Source: Echinometra lucunter (taxonomy: Eukaryota > Echinodermata > Echinoidea > Camarodonta > Echinometridae). From it: DNA of 64,000 nucleotides. The notes beneath the pieces are model-generated. The model was not told where the DNA came from. It worked only from the letters and a program-made list of their open reading frames with translations, and made no database searches. The DNA lies in contig CM057165.1 in assembly GCA_029962745.1 (NCBI GenBank), positions 19,567,226 through 19,631,225 on the forward strand. The letters are read 5' to 3'. Below are positions 24,230 to 36,700 of this stretch, piece by piece. The position numbers and the translations under genes are program-made. The first letter of the stretch is position 1; every line of letters begins with the position of its first letter.

Positions 24230-27200
24230 TTTTACCTGTTCCAATCTGCATTTTGCAAGTTCCAAAATTCCTTTCTTCGCATTGTATTGATTCGACTATA
24301 CTGTCTTGACTTCACACAAGTTTGCCTCAATTTAGTTACTGCATTTTACCTGTTCCAATCTGCATTTTACAAGTTCCAAAACATCTATCTTTGTATTGTA
24401 TTCTTTAAACTACATAATATACTTTTATTGAGTTATTGCATTTTAACTGTTCCAATATGCATTTTACCTGTTCCAAAAATTCTTTCTTCGTACTGTATTG
24501 ATTCGACTTTACTGTCTTGACTTCACACTTGCCTCAATTTAGTTACTGCATTTTACCTGTTCCAATCTGCATTTTACAAGTTCCAAAACTTCTATCTTTG
24601 TATTGTATTCTTAAACTACATAATATACTTTCACTGAGTTATTGCATTTTAACTGTTCCAATCTGCATTTTACCTGTTCCAAAATTTCTTTCTTCGTATT
24701 GTATTGTTTCGACTATACTGTCTTGACTTCACACATGCCTCAATTTAGTTACTGCATTTTACCATGTTCCAATCTGCATTTCACAAGTTCCAAAACATCT
24801 ATCTTTGTATTGTATTCTTTAAACTATATAATATACTTTTATTGAGTTATTGCATTTTACCTGTTCCAATCTGCATTCTACCTGTTCCAATATTTCTTTC
24901 TTCCTATTGTATTGATTCGACTACACTGTATCAATGTCTTGACTTTACACTTGCCTCAATTTAGTTACTGCATTTTACCTGTTCCAATCTGCATTTTACA
25001 AGTTCCACAACATCTATCTTTGTATTGTATTCTTTAAACTACATAATATACTTTTATTGAGTTATTGCATTTTACCTGTTCCAATCTGCATTCTACCTGT
25101 TCCAATATTTCTTTCTTCCTATTGTATTGATTCGACTACACTGTATCAATGTCTTGACTTCACACTTGCCTAAATTTAGTTACTGCATTTTACCTGTTCC
25201 AATCTGCATTTTACAAGTTCCAAAACTTCTATCTTTGTATTGTATTCTTAAACTACATAATATACTTTTATTGAGTTATTGCATTTTAACTGTTCCAATA
25301 TGCATTTTACCTGTTCCAAAAATTCTTTCTTCGTACTGTATTGATTCGACTTTACTGTCTTGACTTCACACTTGCCTCAATTTAGTTACTGCATTTTACC
25401 TGTTCCAATCTGCATTTTACAAGTTCCAAAACTTCTATCTTTGTATTGTATTCTTAAACTACATAATATACTTTCATTGAGTTATTGCATTTTACCTGTT
25501 CCAATCTGCATTCTACCTGTTCCAATATTTCTTTCTTCCTATTGTATTGATTCGACTACACTGTATCAATGTCTTGACTTCACACTTGCCTAAATTTAGT
25601 TACTGCATTTTACCTGTTCCAATCTGCATTTTACAAGTTCCACAACTTCTATCTTTGTATTGTATTCTTAAACTACATAATATACTTTTATTGAGTTATT
25701 GCATTTTAACTGTTCCAATATGCATTTTACCTGTTCCAAAAATTCTTTCTTCGTACTGTATTGATTCGACTTTACTGTCTTGACTTCACACTTGCCTCAA
25801 TTTAGTTACTGCATTTTACCTGTTCCAATCTGCATTTTACAAGTTCCAAAACTTCTATCTTTGTATTGTATTCGTAAACTACATAATATACTTTCATTGA
25901 GTTATTGCATTTTAACTGTTCCAATCTGCATTTTACCTGTTCCAAAATTTCTTTCTTCGTATTGTATTGTTTCGACTATACTGTCTTGACTTCACACATG
26001 CCTCAATTTAGTTACTGCATTTTACCTGTTCCAATCTGCATTTTACAAGTTCCAAAACATCTATCTTTGTATTGTATTCTTTAAACTATATAATATACTT
26101 TTATTGAGTTATTGCATTTTACCTGTTCCAATATTTCTTTCTTCCTATTGTATTGATTCGACTACACTGTATCAATGTCTTGACTTCACACTTGCCTCAA
26201 TTTAGTTACTGCATTTTACCTGTTCCAATCTCCATTTTACAAGTTCCACAACTTCTATCTTTGTATTGTATTCTTAAACTACATAATATACTTTCATTGA
26301 GTTATTGCATTTTAACTGTTCCAATCTGCATTTTACCTGTTCCAAAATTTCTTTCTTCGTATTGTATTGTTTCGACTATACTGTCTTGACTTCACACATG
26401 CCTCAATTTAGTTACTGCATTTTACCTGTTCCAATCTGCATTTTACAAGTTCCAAAACATCTATCTTTGTATTGTATTCTTTAAACTATATAATATACTT
26501 TTATTGAGTTATTGCATTTTACCTGTTCCAATATTTCTTTCTTCCTATTGTATTGATTCGACTACACTGTATCAATGTCTTGACTTCACACTTGCCTCAA
26601 TTTAGTTACTGCATTTTACCTGTTCCAATCTCCATTTTACAAGTTCCACAACTTCTATCTTTGTATTGTATTCTTAAACTACATAATATACTTTCATTGA
26701 GTTATTGCATTTTAACTGTTCCAATCTGCATTTTACCTGTTCCAAAATTTCTTTCTTCGTATTGTATTGTTTCGACTATACTGTCTTGACTTCACACTTG
26801 CCTCAATTTAGTTACTGCATTTTACCTCTTCCAATCTGCATTTTACAAGTTCCAAAACATCTATCTTTGTATTGTATTCTTTAAACTACATAATATACTT
26901 TTATTGAGTTATTGCATTTTACCTGTTCCAATCTGCATTTTACCTGTTCCAATATTTCTTTCTTCCTATTGTATTGATTCGACTACACTGTATCAATGTC
27001 TTGACTTCACACTTGCCTAAATTTAGTTACTGCATTTTACCTGTTCCAATCTGCATTTTACAAGTTCCAAAACTTCTATCTTTGTATTGTATTCTTAAAC
27101 TACATAATATACTTTTATTGAGTTATTGCATTTTAACTGTTCCAATATGCATTTTACCTGTTCCAAAATTTCTATCTTCGTATTGTATTGATTCGACTAT

Positions 27201-27390
27201 ACTTATATCAATGTTTTGACTTTCGCACTTGCCTCAGTTTCGTTTCCCCATTTTAGCTGTCCCAGTCTGCATTTTGCGTGTTCCAAAATTTCTGTCTTTA
27301 ATTGTTTTGCATTATTTTCACTAAAATCTAGCATTTTACCTGTTCCAAGTTACATCTTGCTAGTGTCAAGATTTCTACTTTCGTATCTTG
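24230..27390 (+). repeat. Left-arm satellite, about 15 units of roughly 200-218 bp
   Basis: Each unit reads TTAGTTACTGCATTTTACCT, then TTCCAATCTGCATTTTACAA, GTATTGTATTC, TAATATACTTT and a second GCATTTTA/GTTCCAA half. Units begin near 24331, 24540, 24748, 24960, 25178, 25380, 25598 and onward to about 27023. Dimers repeat at 420 bp (25127 and 25547) and at 400 bp (26153 and 26553), so there is higher-order structure. The recurring open frame with CILPVPICIL is the translation of the satellite, not a protein gene. Confidence 0.92.
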
Positions 27391-27420
27391 TAACTTAGCG
27401 TAGGGTTGTTTACTATACTT

Positions 27421-30400
27421 ATTCACAGTAACACTGGGCGTATCAAGCTTGCCTGCCATACCAGCACCAGTCCGAGATCTTATGTCAGGCATTATGATTC
27501 TTTACGATGAAAGAGGTACAATAAAAGTACAAAATATGTCTAGCAAGTAGCAAGTTTCACTTACAGACCATATTCCAAAGCGCCCTCTACATAATATACT
27601 TCTATTGAGTTATTACATTTTACCTCTCCCCCCCCCCCCCCTTCCAGTGTTCCACTGTCCTACATGCACATGATAATTAACAAGTTCTTTCTTGAAAAGA
27701 TGTTCTTAAATAACTACCGGGTTAACACTTTCACTCCTTTTCAGAACCTTGCACACCTTACAAGTGGTCTATTTCTTCAACTAGAAATTGTGATAGGATT
27801 GGATGATATTTAGAATTTAAATTACTCCTGATTGGGGTAACAAAATGTCTCAATTATGAGCAGTGATATATAATTTACTAAGCTGTGATTGCCCTCTGAG
27901 TTTGAGAAAAGGCCTGATCACTTAGCGATTGAAGTGATGTCATACTAGATGGTAGCCAATTTGGTTTTTTCTATGACAGAAGTCCATTTTAAACAGGTCC
28001 TCAAATACAATCTACATATTGTAGATCAACAGCTGCTCACATCGCAATATCTTTCGAAATTTAATTGTAAGGTGAGCGTGGTCTATTTTGATCACATACT
28101 AGTACCTGATTCTCCAAAAAAAAAACCCCAACAACAACACAAAACCAGACGGTAACATTTGTTGGAAGATTTTATTCCCAAATATCATTATGTGACATTT
28201 AATTATGGGAACATTTAACAATATACTTTTCACCTTCATTTGGAAAGCAGACATATTTTGTATGTTGTTATGAGTGCACATTATATCACTATCTTTTTTT
28301 ACTCGCAAATTTATTCATAAAGTCTACCACCTCATGTAGTAATTAGAAGTGGACATAGCATAATTCACAAAAACAAAGAGGAGTGTATACACATGGGCAG
28401 GTTCTCATTCTGTGTATTCTGTACAACATTACAAATCCATGATTGACAACAAAATTTCAAACATATGTGATGTTTATTTGATCAAAATTGGTTAAGTTAA
28501 TGACTGAAATATCAAAGAAATAAACATTTCAGTTTTGTGCGAGGGTACTGGTTGAAAAGTCACTGACATGTAGAACCGATGAGATTTCTATCTATTTGAC
28601 ATGTATACGAAGCACAGTGCACAGCTTTACAGGAAACTACCGGTGTGAGTGCCAGTAGCGTAGCGTAAAAAGTAGTGGTCGATATAATGATATTTGAATT
28701 ATTTTACTGAAAAGTCACCAGAAATCATAAGTGGAATATCAGGTGATCTCTCTATTGGATCTTTTTATGGAATCTTAGACAATATGAGACTATTTTCAAT
28801 CAGCTTCATGCCACTTTTCCTTTTGCTATCACTTCTGAATCTTATCTACGGTAAAAAAGGTTCGAGTATGCATCATCACTCTGTTTAAATTTGATTGCTT
28901 ATACGTGCATGTACAAGTTGCATTGGAATACAATTTTGTTCTGACTCTCTCTTCATAGTAATCTATTAAAAAAAACTTAACCTATAATAATGCTTCCTGG
29001 TGTACTACTTCATTAGGACGCACTTTTTACCGGTGTCTACAAGCCATTGGCTGAATGGCTTCAGATCGAGCTTTGAGAAGATCCCAGTGCTGTTATGAGA
29101 TTTTTAATTACCTTATATCAGGCATATACCTTCCTATGAGCTGTAATAAGTTCATCTGCAGAAAAAACTGAAATTTAATCCGAGATTTCTGAACATGTTA
29201 ATGTGCAGCTCTGAAATTTGTACACTAGTGATTGATGTTTGTACACGGCACATTTGCACACAATGTCCGAGGTTGCATGATAGAGAAAAGTTTTTAATGC
29301 TTGGCAATTTGTGCATAAATTACTGAAGTGGTTAAAGGGACTGCATAGGAATGATAAGAATGGTAGGAATGGTCAGATTTTTTAGCTGCAAGCTATCACT
29401 GTGTTTGTATGCCATTAGAAAGTAACTTTAGAATGATGACAAAAATGAAATTTTAGGAGCTTTAAAAATGACGGCATATTCCCACAATCCGTCATCTAAA
29501 ATCTAAACACCTTTTCTTTTCTGTCTCATAATTTGTGTGTGTGTGTGGGGGGGGGGGGGGAGGAGGGGGCCTGGAAAAATGCTCCCGCAAACTTCCTCCA
29601 GTTGAACGAAGTATGATCTTTTTCATTGGAAAGGTGTTTAATCTTAGTTTTACGATATATATTACCAAATGACAATCATGTAAGAATTATTGTTGCAAGA
29701 ACTAATTTGTACCTTTAATAGCTAGAAGTGCTTATATACATTTACCCAGGATCAGTTGGGAATGGGAGCTATAACACAAACCATGGGGTACAAATCCATA
29801 CAGAACCATTGATATGAAATTGGATCAGCAGTTGCTCATCTCAGACACATCATGCCTAATATGATCAGAAATAATGCCAGAAATTTCATATTTTTTGACA
29901 GACTTATTTTTCTGACTTATCTGCTTGGAAACCACAAAATGCGCCAAAAACATGCAAAAGGCTGAGAATCTACACTGAAAACGAAAGATGGTCAAATGAC
30001 TAAAAAGATTAGTCATTCACTACGTCTTATTTGACTAAGAAATAATTAGTCATTTGTTCTCAAACTGACTAATTTTAATTAGTTAATCAAATTATGTCTT
30101 ATTTGAGTAATCCTGGAAATAATTAGTATGGCATGAGAAAGAATTGGTCCGTAAATAGTCCTACACGAAATCAGTTAGTCTTTCATTAGTCTTTCATTAG
30201 TATTTTTTTTACTAATCATTATAAATGATGACTTGACGTGGTGCTGAGGTAAGCTGTCAGTCATGGGAACTAATTTCACACATGCATATTCAAATTTTAT
30301 ATATACCTTTTAAAACAAAGGCGGTTCATGACAGCCTGTCATAGGCTGTCATAGGCTTGACTGACATAGCAACAAGTAGTGTACGCAAACTTGATTCCAA

Positions 30401-30705
30401 GTTATTTTTGTAGTTAATAGACCTGTTTACTAACATATTCAAATTTTATGCATACCTTTCAATCATTGGTTGTTTTTGACATTAACCGGAAAGCTTGCCA
30501 AAGGCTTTCAAGACAGAGCAACAAGATTAGTAATGTTACCCAAGTAGGCAAGTACTAGTGTTTGTTCTAAGGAATATCTCCTCATTAATTTGTCTATATA
30601 GTGCAGACATCCGGTCCAGGTTTTCCTGAGATTATATAAACACTTTCCATTGGACTTCTCAATTAAACACATGAATAATGCCTGCAGAAATAGGTAAAAA
30701 TATCC
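27421..30705. other. Interior of the foldback transposon
   Basis: About 3.3 kb of AT-rich DNA between the arms. It contains a stray satellite piece with a C-run near 27590-27641, a TG/G-run near 29545-29565 and an ACTAAT/ATTAGT-rich block at 30000-30210. No open frame above 70 codons resembles a transposase or any known family. Confidence 0.6.
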
Positions 30706-30709
30706 CCTC

Positions 30710-32790
30710 AGGTAGGCCTACAATACGAAGAAAGAAATTTTGGAACTCGCAAAATGCAGATTGGAACAGGTAAAATGCAACCAGAATAGAGGCAAGTGTG
30801 AAGTCAAGACATTGATACGATATATAGTCGAATCAATAGGCCTACAATACGAAGAAAGAAATGTTGGAGCACGCAAAATGCAGATTGGAACAGGTAAAAT
30901 GCAATAACTCAATAAAAGTATATTATGTAGTTTAAAGAATACAATACAAGATAGAAGTTTTGGAACTTGTAAAATGTAGATTGGAACAGGTAAAATGCAT
31001 GTAACTAAATTGAGGCAAGTGTGAAGTCAAAACATTGATAAAGTATAGTCGAATCAATACAATAGGAAGATAGAAATTTTGGAACACGCACAATGCAGAT
31101 TGGAACAGGTAAAATGCAGCAACAGAATTGAGGCAAGTGTGAAGTCAAGACATTGATACGATACAATCAATAGGCCTACAATATAAAGAAAGAAATTTTG
31201 GAACACGCAAAATGCAGACTGGAACAGTTAAAATGCAATAACTCAATGAAAGTATATTATGTAGTTTAAGAATACAATACAAAGATAGAAGTTTTGGAAC
31301 TTGTAAAATGCAGATTGGAACAGGTAAAATGCAGTAACTAAATTGGGGCAAGTGTGAAGTCAAGACAGTATAGTCGAAACAATACAATACGAAGAAAGAA
31401 ATTTTGGAACAGGTAAAATGCAGATTGGAACAGTTAAAATGCAATAACTCAATGAAAGTATATTATGTAGTTTAAAGAATACAATACAAAGATAGAAGTT
31501 TTGGAACTTGTAGAATGCAGATTGGAACAGGTAAAATGCAGTAACTAAATTGAGGCAAGTGTAAAGTCAAGACATTGATACAGTGTAGTCAAATCAATAC
31601 AATAGGAAGAAAGAAATATTGGAACAGGTAAAATGCAGATTGGAACAGGTAAAATGCAATAACTCAATAAAAGTATATTATGTAGTTTAAAGAATACAAT
31701 GCAAAGATAGATGTTTTGGAACTTGTAAAATGTAGATTGGAACAGGTAAAATGCAGTAACTAAATTGAGGCAAGTGTGAAGTCAAGACAGTATAGTCGAA
31801 ACAATACAATACGAAGAAAGAAATTTTGGAACAGGTAAAATGCAGATTGGAACAGTTAAAATGCAATAACTCAATGAAAGTATATTATGTAGTTTAAGAA
31901 TACAAAACAAAGATAGAAGTTGTGGAACTTGTAAAATGCAGATTGGAACAGGTAAAATGCAGTAACTAAATTGAGGCAAGTGTAAAGTCAAGACATTGAT
32001 ACAGTGTAGTCGAATCAATACAATAGGAAGAAAGAAATATTGGAACAGGTAGAATGCAGATTGGAACAGGTAAAATGCAATAACTCAATAAAAGTATATT
32101 ATATAGTTTAAAGAATACAATACAAAGATAGGTGTTTTGGAACTTGTAAAATGCAGATTGGAAGAGGTAAAATGCAGTAACTAAATTGAGGCATGTGTAA
32201 AGTCAAGACATTGATACAGTGTAGTCGAATCAATACAAGGAAGAAAGAAATATTGGAACAGGTAGAATGCAGATTGGAACAGGTAAAATGCAATAACTCA
32301 ATAAAAGTATATTATATAGTTTAAAGAATACAATACAAAGATAGATGTTTTGGAACTTGTAAAATGCAGATTGGAACAGGTAAAATGCAGTAACTAAATT
32401 GAGGCATGTGTGAAGTCAAGACAGTATAGTCGAAACAATACAATACGAAGAAAGAAATTTTGGAACAGGTAAAATGCAGATTGGAACAGTTAAAATGCAA
32501 TAACTCAATGAAAGTATATTATGTAGTTTAAGAATACAATACAAAGATAGAAGTTTTGGAACTTGTAAAATGCAGATTGGAACAGGTAAAATGCAGTAAC
32601 TAAATTGAGGCAAACTTGTGTGAAGTCAAGACAGTATAGTCGAATCAATACAATGCGAAGAAAGGAATTTTGGAACTTGCAAAATGCAGATTGGAACAGG
32701 TAAAATGCAATTAATCAATGAAAGTATATTATGTAGTCAAAACAATACAATACCGCTATAGAAATTTTGGATCACGGAGAATGCAGATTT
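30710..32790 (-). repeat. Right-arm satellite, about 9-10 inverted units
   Basis: The same unit as the left arm, in reverse orientation (GCAGTAACTAAATTGAGG near 31330, 31539, 31751, 31960, 32173, 32387 and 32590). The innermost part, 30710-31150, is more diverged, with TAGGCCTACAATACGAAG insertions that are rare in the left arm. Confidence 0.92.
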
Positions 32791-33198
32791 GAATTTTTAG
32801 GTTATTTTGTTGTGACTCTATTATTTTTGAACCATTCATCTCTCCACTGGCATGACTGGAGACAGTGCATGGTTCCCGAATGGTTCCAACGCAAATCTTG
32901 CGTGTTCTAATATTGGTATCGTTTGTATGGTATTTTTTGACGTCATACTTCATACGATTACTTGCATCAATAATTTTTGCATTTTACTAGTTCCAAGCTG
33001 CATTCTGCGTGTTCCTCAAACTTCCATGCTAGGCCAAACAGATAAGAAATTTGAATCTAATTCAGATGAAGAGCTATGCAGTGAGCCGAGCGCCGCCATG
33101 GACTTATGCATATTCATTAGGGGCGGTCTTACCTAGTCGACATTTTCTTCACGTAGTGCCGTGCGCAGCCCGCTACTTGTTCCAAAATATTGCCTACC

Positions 33199-33207
33199 TA
33201 TTTGTAC
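33199..33207. repeat. Right target-site duplication of the foldback transposon
   Basis: Second copy of TATTTGTAC. The snapin ATG follows 59 bp after this duplication. Confidence 0.9.
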
Positions 33208-33266
33208 GCGTTGAATGGAGTTGAGCTTATCATGTTAAGCAGCAAAAACCTGTTATATTCACCAAA

Positions 33267-33382
33267 ATGACAACTCTTTCTGGAACCAAGATCATGGATA
33301 ATCGTGACGCCATGGCAGCGGGTATAGCGGAATTGCTGAGACCTGCTGTACAAGAGGTGGACGAAAGAGTTAGATTCGTGAG
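33267..33382 (+). CDS. snapin: snapin exon 1
   Basis: Encodes residues 1-38 plus two bases of Arg39. NRDAMAAGIAELLRPAVQ aligns with the start of the conserved helix in vertebrate snapin. It ends GTG AG before donor GTAAGC (phase 2). No in-frame upstream ATG is seen in the 59 bp of host flank. Confidence 0.92.
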
Positions 33383-33716
33383 GTAAGCTGGACTGGAATC
33401 CTGTCCTGTCATGATGAAAATTGAAATACACACCAATCACACACGAAAAACAGTCACACTTGTTTTACAGAATGCCTTAGATCTGGATTATTTATGACCA
33501 GATCATCAAATAATCAATCTATCTCGAGGTTTTCTGATTTTGGTGCCCTTAAAATATTTTGTAGAAAAATGTGTCACTGACTTGACTGTGACTGTGAGTG
33601 TGACTGTGACAGTGCCTGAATGATTGAATTGACAGTGTGAATTTGTGATTATTGGCTGTGTGAAAGGGGCCACCTGACATGCCGGACTTGTTCAGCTGAA
33701 CTTGAACTGGGGGGCT

Positions 33717-33748
<32 letters not shown>

Positions 33749-36700
33749 AGCCTGGAGACTCCTGGTGGGTAAAAAAAAAAAAAATCACTAGATCTAGGGT
33801 CTAGCGCTACTTACTCTCCATGGAGCCTGGCACTTTTTCTTGTCTCACTAACGTAACTAGTAGCCATTTCGCCACTTCAAAAAATGCCTAGAAAATCACT
33901 TTTGCAAGCACCAATGCAACTGAGGAGCTTGTAACTATAGATAATCCTCATTTACAATCTTCTGCTTCTTCTTTTGCTTCTAGTGTGAAACATACAGTTT
34001 ACAAGGCTTATTAATATAATATTTCAGTCTCTGACACAGCGACGCTGGTTTTCGACCGGCTCTATTCAAGCATATCTCTGGGGTGGTACGCTGGCTTGGT
34101 CCTTCGTGATAGACCTATTGTCCAACACGGGAGAACTCTCCGCTAAGTTTGTATATGGCCAGATACCACCACTGCTAGGCCGAAAACTGCCTCGAAAGAA
34201 AATCAAAATTTTCATGGTAATTCTGTTTTTCCCCAAGAGTTTTCTATTGTTGGAACGGAACTTCTGTATGATATGCATAAACTGTTAAAATGATTTTGTA
34301 AGCCTAATATGACTATAAAACGGGTTTGGCTTTTATAAAGTGGCCGAATACCTCTCTTTCACTGGTCTGTTGCCATGGTTACGTACACATCTCAGGAGGG
34401 CTCCTAGGCTGAAATCAATTTATTTACCCTGAAGAAGCTTCATACCAGAAATGGTGCTTTTGTCCTCCGTGTCACGAAAAACGGAAAAAAATTACCCTAA
34501 CCCACCCTACTATAGGGCTGATGTTGCCAAGAGTGGTCAAGTCCAAGCATTTCATCAACATTTGTTGTCTGACAAGTTGTCAGATCTAACATCTTTCCTT
34601 GATTTTGATTTGCTGAGAAGCATCGTTACTCTGGCAACTGTCGGATAAAACAGACTTTGTCGGATAAAACATCCGACAAGTCCTTTCATGAAACGCTCCC
34701 CTGATCTTCTTTTCTGCCATTTTTACCATAAGCAACCTCCGACCAATTCTTTGGTTTTCTTTTGAAGAACCAAGTCAAACTGCTGCCTACCATGACATAA
34801 AAAAACAGTCTTGAACTGGATCTAAAGTAAGAGAGTCGACATCAAAGAGCTAAGCCTTAAGACGAGACAAACACATGGGAGCGCTTTGCTCTTAAAAATT
34901 CAAGTAGTATAATGGTCTTTCATAATGGCAAAACAGATGAAAATGGACTTTTAACAAAGTGTTCGTACATGTACTAAAAATCAACATAGGGGACAAAAAG
35001 CTTTATCTTAAATAATGTTGATTGTTTTCTTGGAACTTACAGGTATATTTTATTTTCATTTTTTCCCTCACTTTCTGAGATATAAACATGTAATCTTCAA
35101 AGAAATTTGACTGATTTTATTACCGTGTTGTGACATACTGCTAGACTATATAATCTAGATTATAGAGTCAACTCTGTACATTTGAAGTGATTTGATTTGA
35201 TTTGATTTGATTGGTTTATTGAAATAAAAATCAATTGCAGCTCGAAAGCCCAATTACAGATTTTGTACAATTTAAAAAACATTGAAATTACAAGAACGAA
35301 ATTATGCATAATGACATGTAATAACTGAAGCATCATTCATGATGACAAAGATCAACTATAAGTGATAATGGAACATCAGTTCTAAGATGCATCCTATAAG
35401 TAGTTGTAATATGAACACAGTAGTATACATGATTTTTGAAAATTGATCATCAAGAATCGTTAACATTACCATTATTGTTTTCAATAATGATTATCTGATG
35501 ACATGCTTTTTTTCTTGGATTTGTTTTTCTTGATTCTAGGGAGAGTCAGGTTGAACTAAGACATAGGATAGAAGAATTGGATGATGGTAAGTAAGACTTA
35601 AAACTGTGGAACAGTAAAAATCAATAAAACGTACTCTAGGTTAAGGCACAGTTTTGGTGGGCCCTCAAAAACTTTTAGTCACATTTCTTTACTTTTAGCT
35701 GGTTAGCAGCAAGATAATGTAAGGAAAACTGGGATACTGTGAAGTTTATTCCTCTGCAAGTTAAATATTAAAAAAAATCAAAGGCAAAAATTTTTCTTTT
35801 GATCTCGGATCAGTGCCTTAAAATCACACAGTGCCCACAAAACAATGGAGTTCTGTTCATGTGAAAAGTATAACAAAGTGCTATGATTGTTGTGCGGGGA
35901 GAGGTCATTGTGCAGGGGTCTTAGCGTAGGACAGAGTTTTGCCACTGTATTGCATATCTGATACTTAAAGGAAAATGCAACCAAGGCATCAGTGTGCTCT
36001 TAGTGAATAAAGATGACCAAGAAGAGTAAACAGTGAAAGTTTGAGCAAAATTGGACAATCTGTTCAGAAGTTATGAATTTTGAAAGTTTCATAAAATCCC
36101 TATTATGGGGATCCTTGAGTTGGCAACTTTGCATCTGTGATTGTCATCGTGGACAACTCTCAATTCATTTTGTACATAATTTTTCACAAAAATTGATTTA
36201 TATGAAATATCAAGTCAGGAATCAACATAATTCTTCCCAAAAAGGCTTACAGAATTGATTTAGCTATGTCATACTCAAACAATAAATCAAAAGAATTTTG
36301 ATTTTTCTTGAAAATAAAGAAAATGTTAAATTCTGTGTACAAAATGAATGGAGAGTTGTCCACGATGACATCACAGATGCTGGCAAAGTTGCCAATTCAA
36401 GGATCCCCATAATAAGGATTTACTTAAACTTTCAAAGTTCATAACTCTTGAACAGATTGTCCGATTTTGCTCAATCTTTCACTGTTTACTCTTTATGTTC
36501 TTCTTCATTCACTGGAAGCACACTGATGTCTGGGTTGCATTCTCCTTCAACTCAAATTCACTGGAAATCATGAATTGAATATCACACACTTTCATATCTT
36601 TTTATGCAAGGCAGACAGTGTGAGACTATATTTAATCAGTTTCATGCCAATTTTCTTTTTTCTATACATGTACTTTATGTACCAAAACTGTAGATGAGAT

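Larger units (their letters stand above)
23751..33198. mobile_element. 9.4-kb foldback (long-TIR) DNA transposon
   Basis: The ends GGTAGGCAATATTTTGGAAC and its inverse bound the element, and a 9-bp TATTTGTAC duplication flanks it. About 480 bp of unique terminal sequence in each arm is followed by tandem-repeat DNA, giving inverted arms of roughly 3.6 kb (left) and 2.5 kb (right). About 3.3 kb lies between them. Long inverted repeats built of tandem units are the mark of foldback elements such as Drosophila FB and the TU elements of sea urchins. A 9-bp duplication also fits Mutator/Rehavkus relatives. No transposase is recognisable, so this copy is probably non-autonomous. Each arm carries CGACTAGGTAAGA, which matches a splice donor and may be a relic first-exon end. 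Confidence 0.9.

Noticed and set aside
24287..27398. A family of 60-80-codon frames with CILPVPICIL and LYCILKLHNIL motifs
   Set aside because: They are translations of the 200-bp satellite in the foldback arm. The inverted arm gives the same peptides on the other strand, and there are no splice or start features.
24230..32790. CRISPR-like array
   Set aside because: The repeats are long, degenerate animal satellite units without uniform short repeats and unique spacers; the genome is eukaryotic.
23880..33100. Short ATGGCGGCGCTC frame in both foldback arms as an upstream coding exon
   Set aside because: It stops after about ten codons and is present identically in both arms; it belongs to the transposon.
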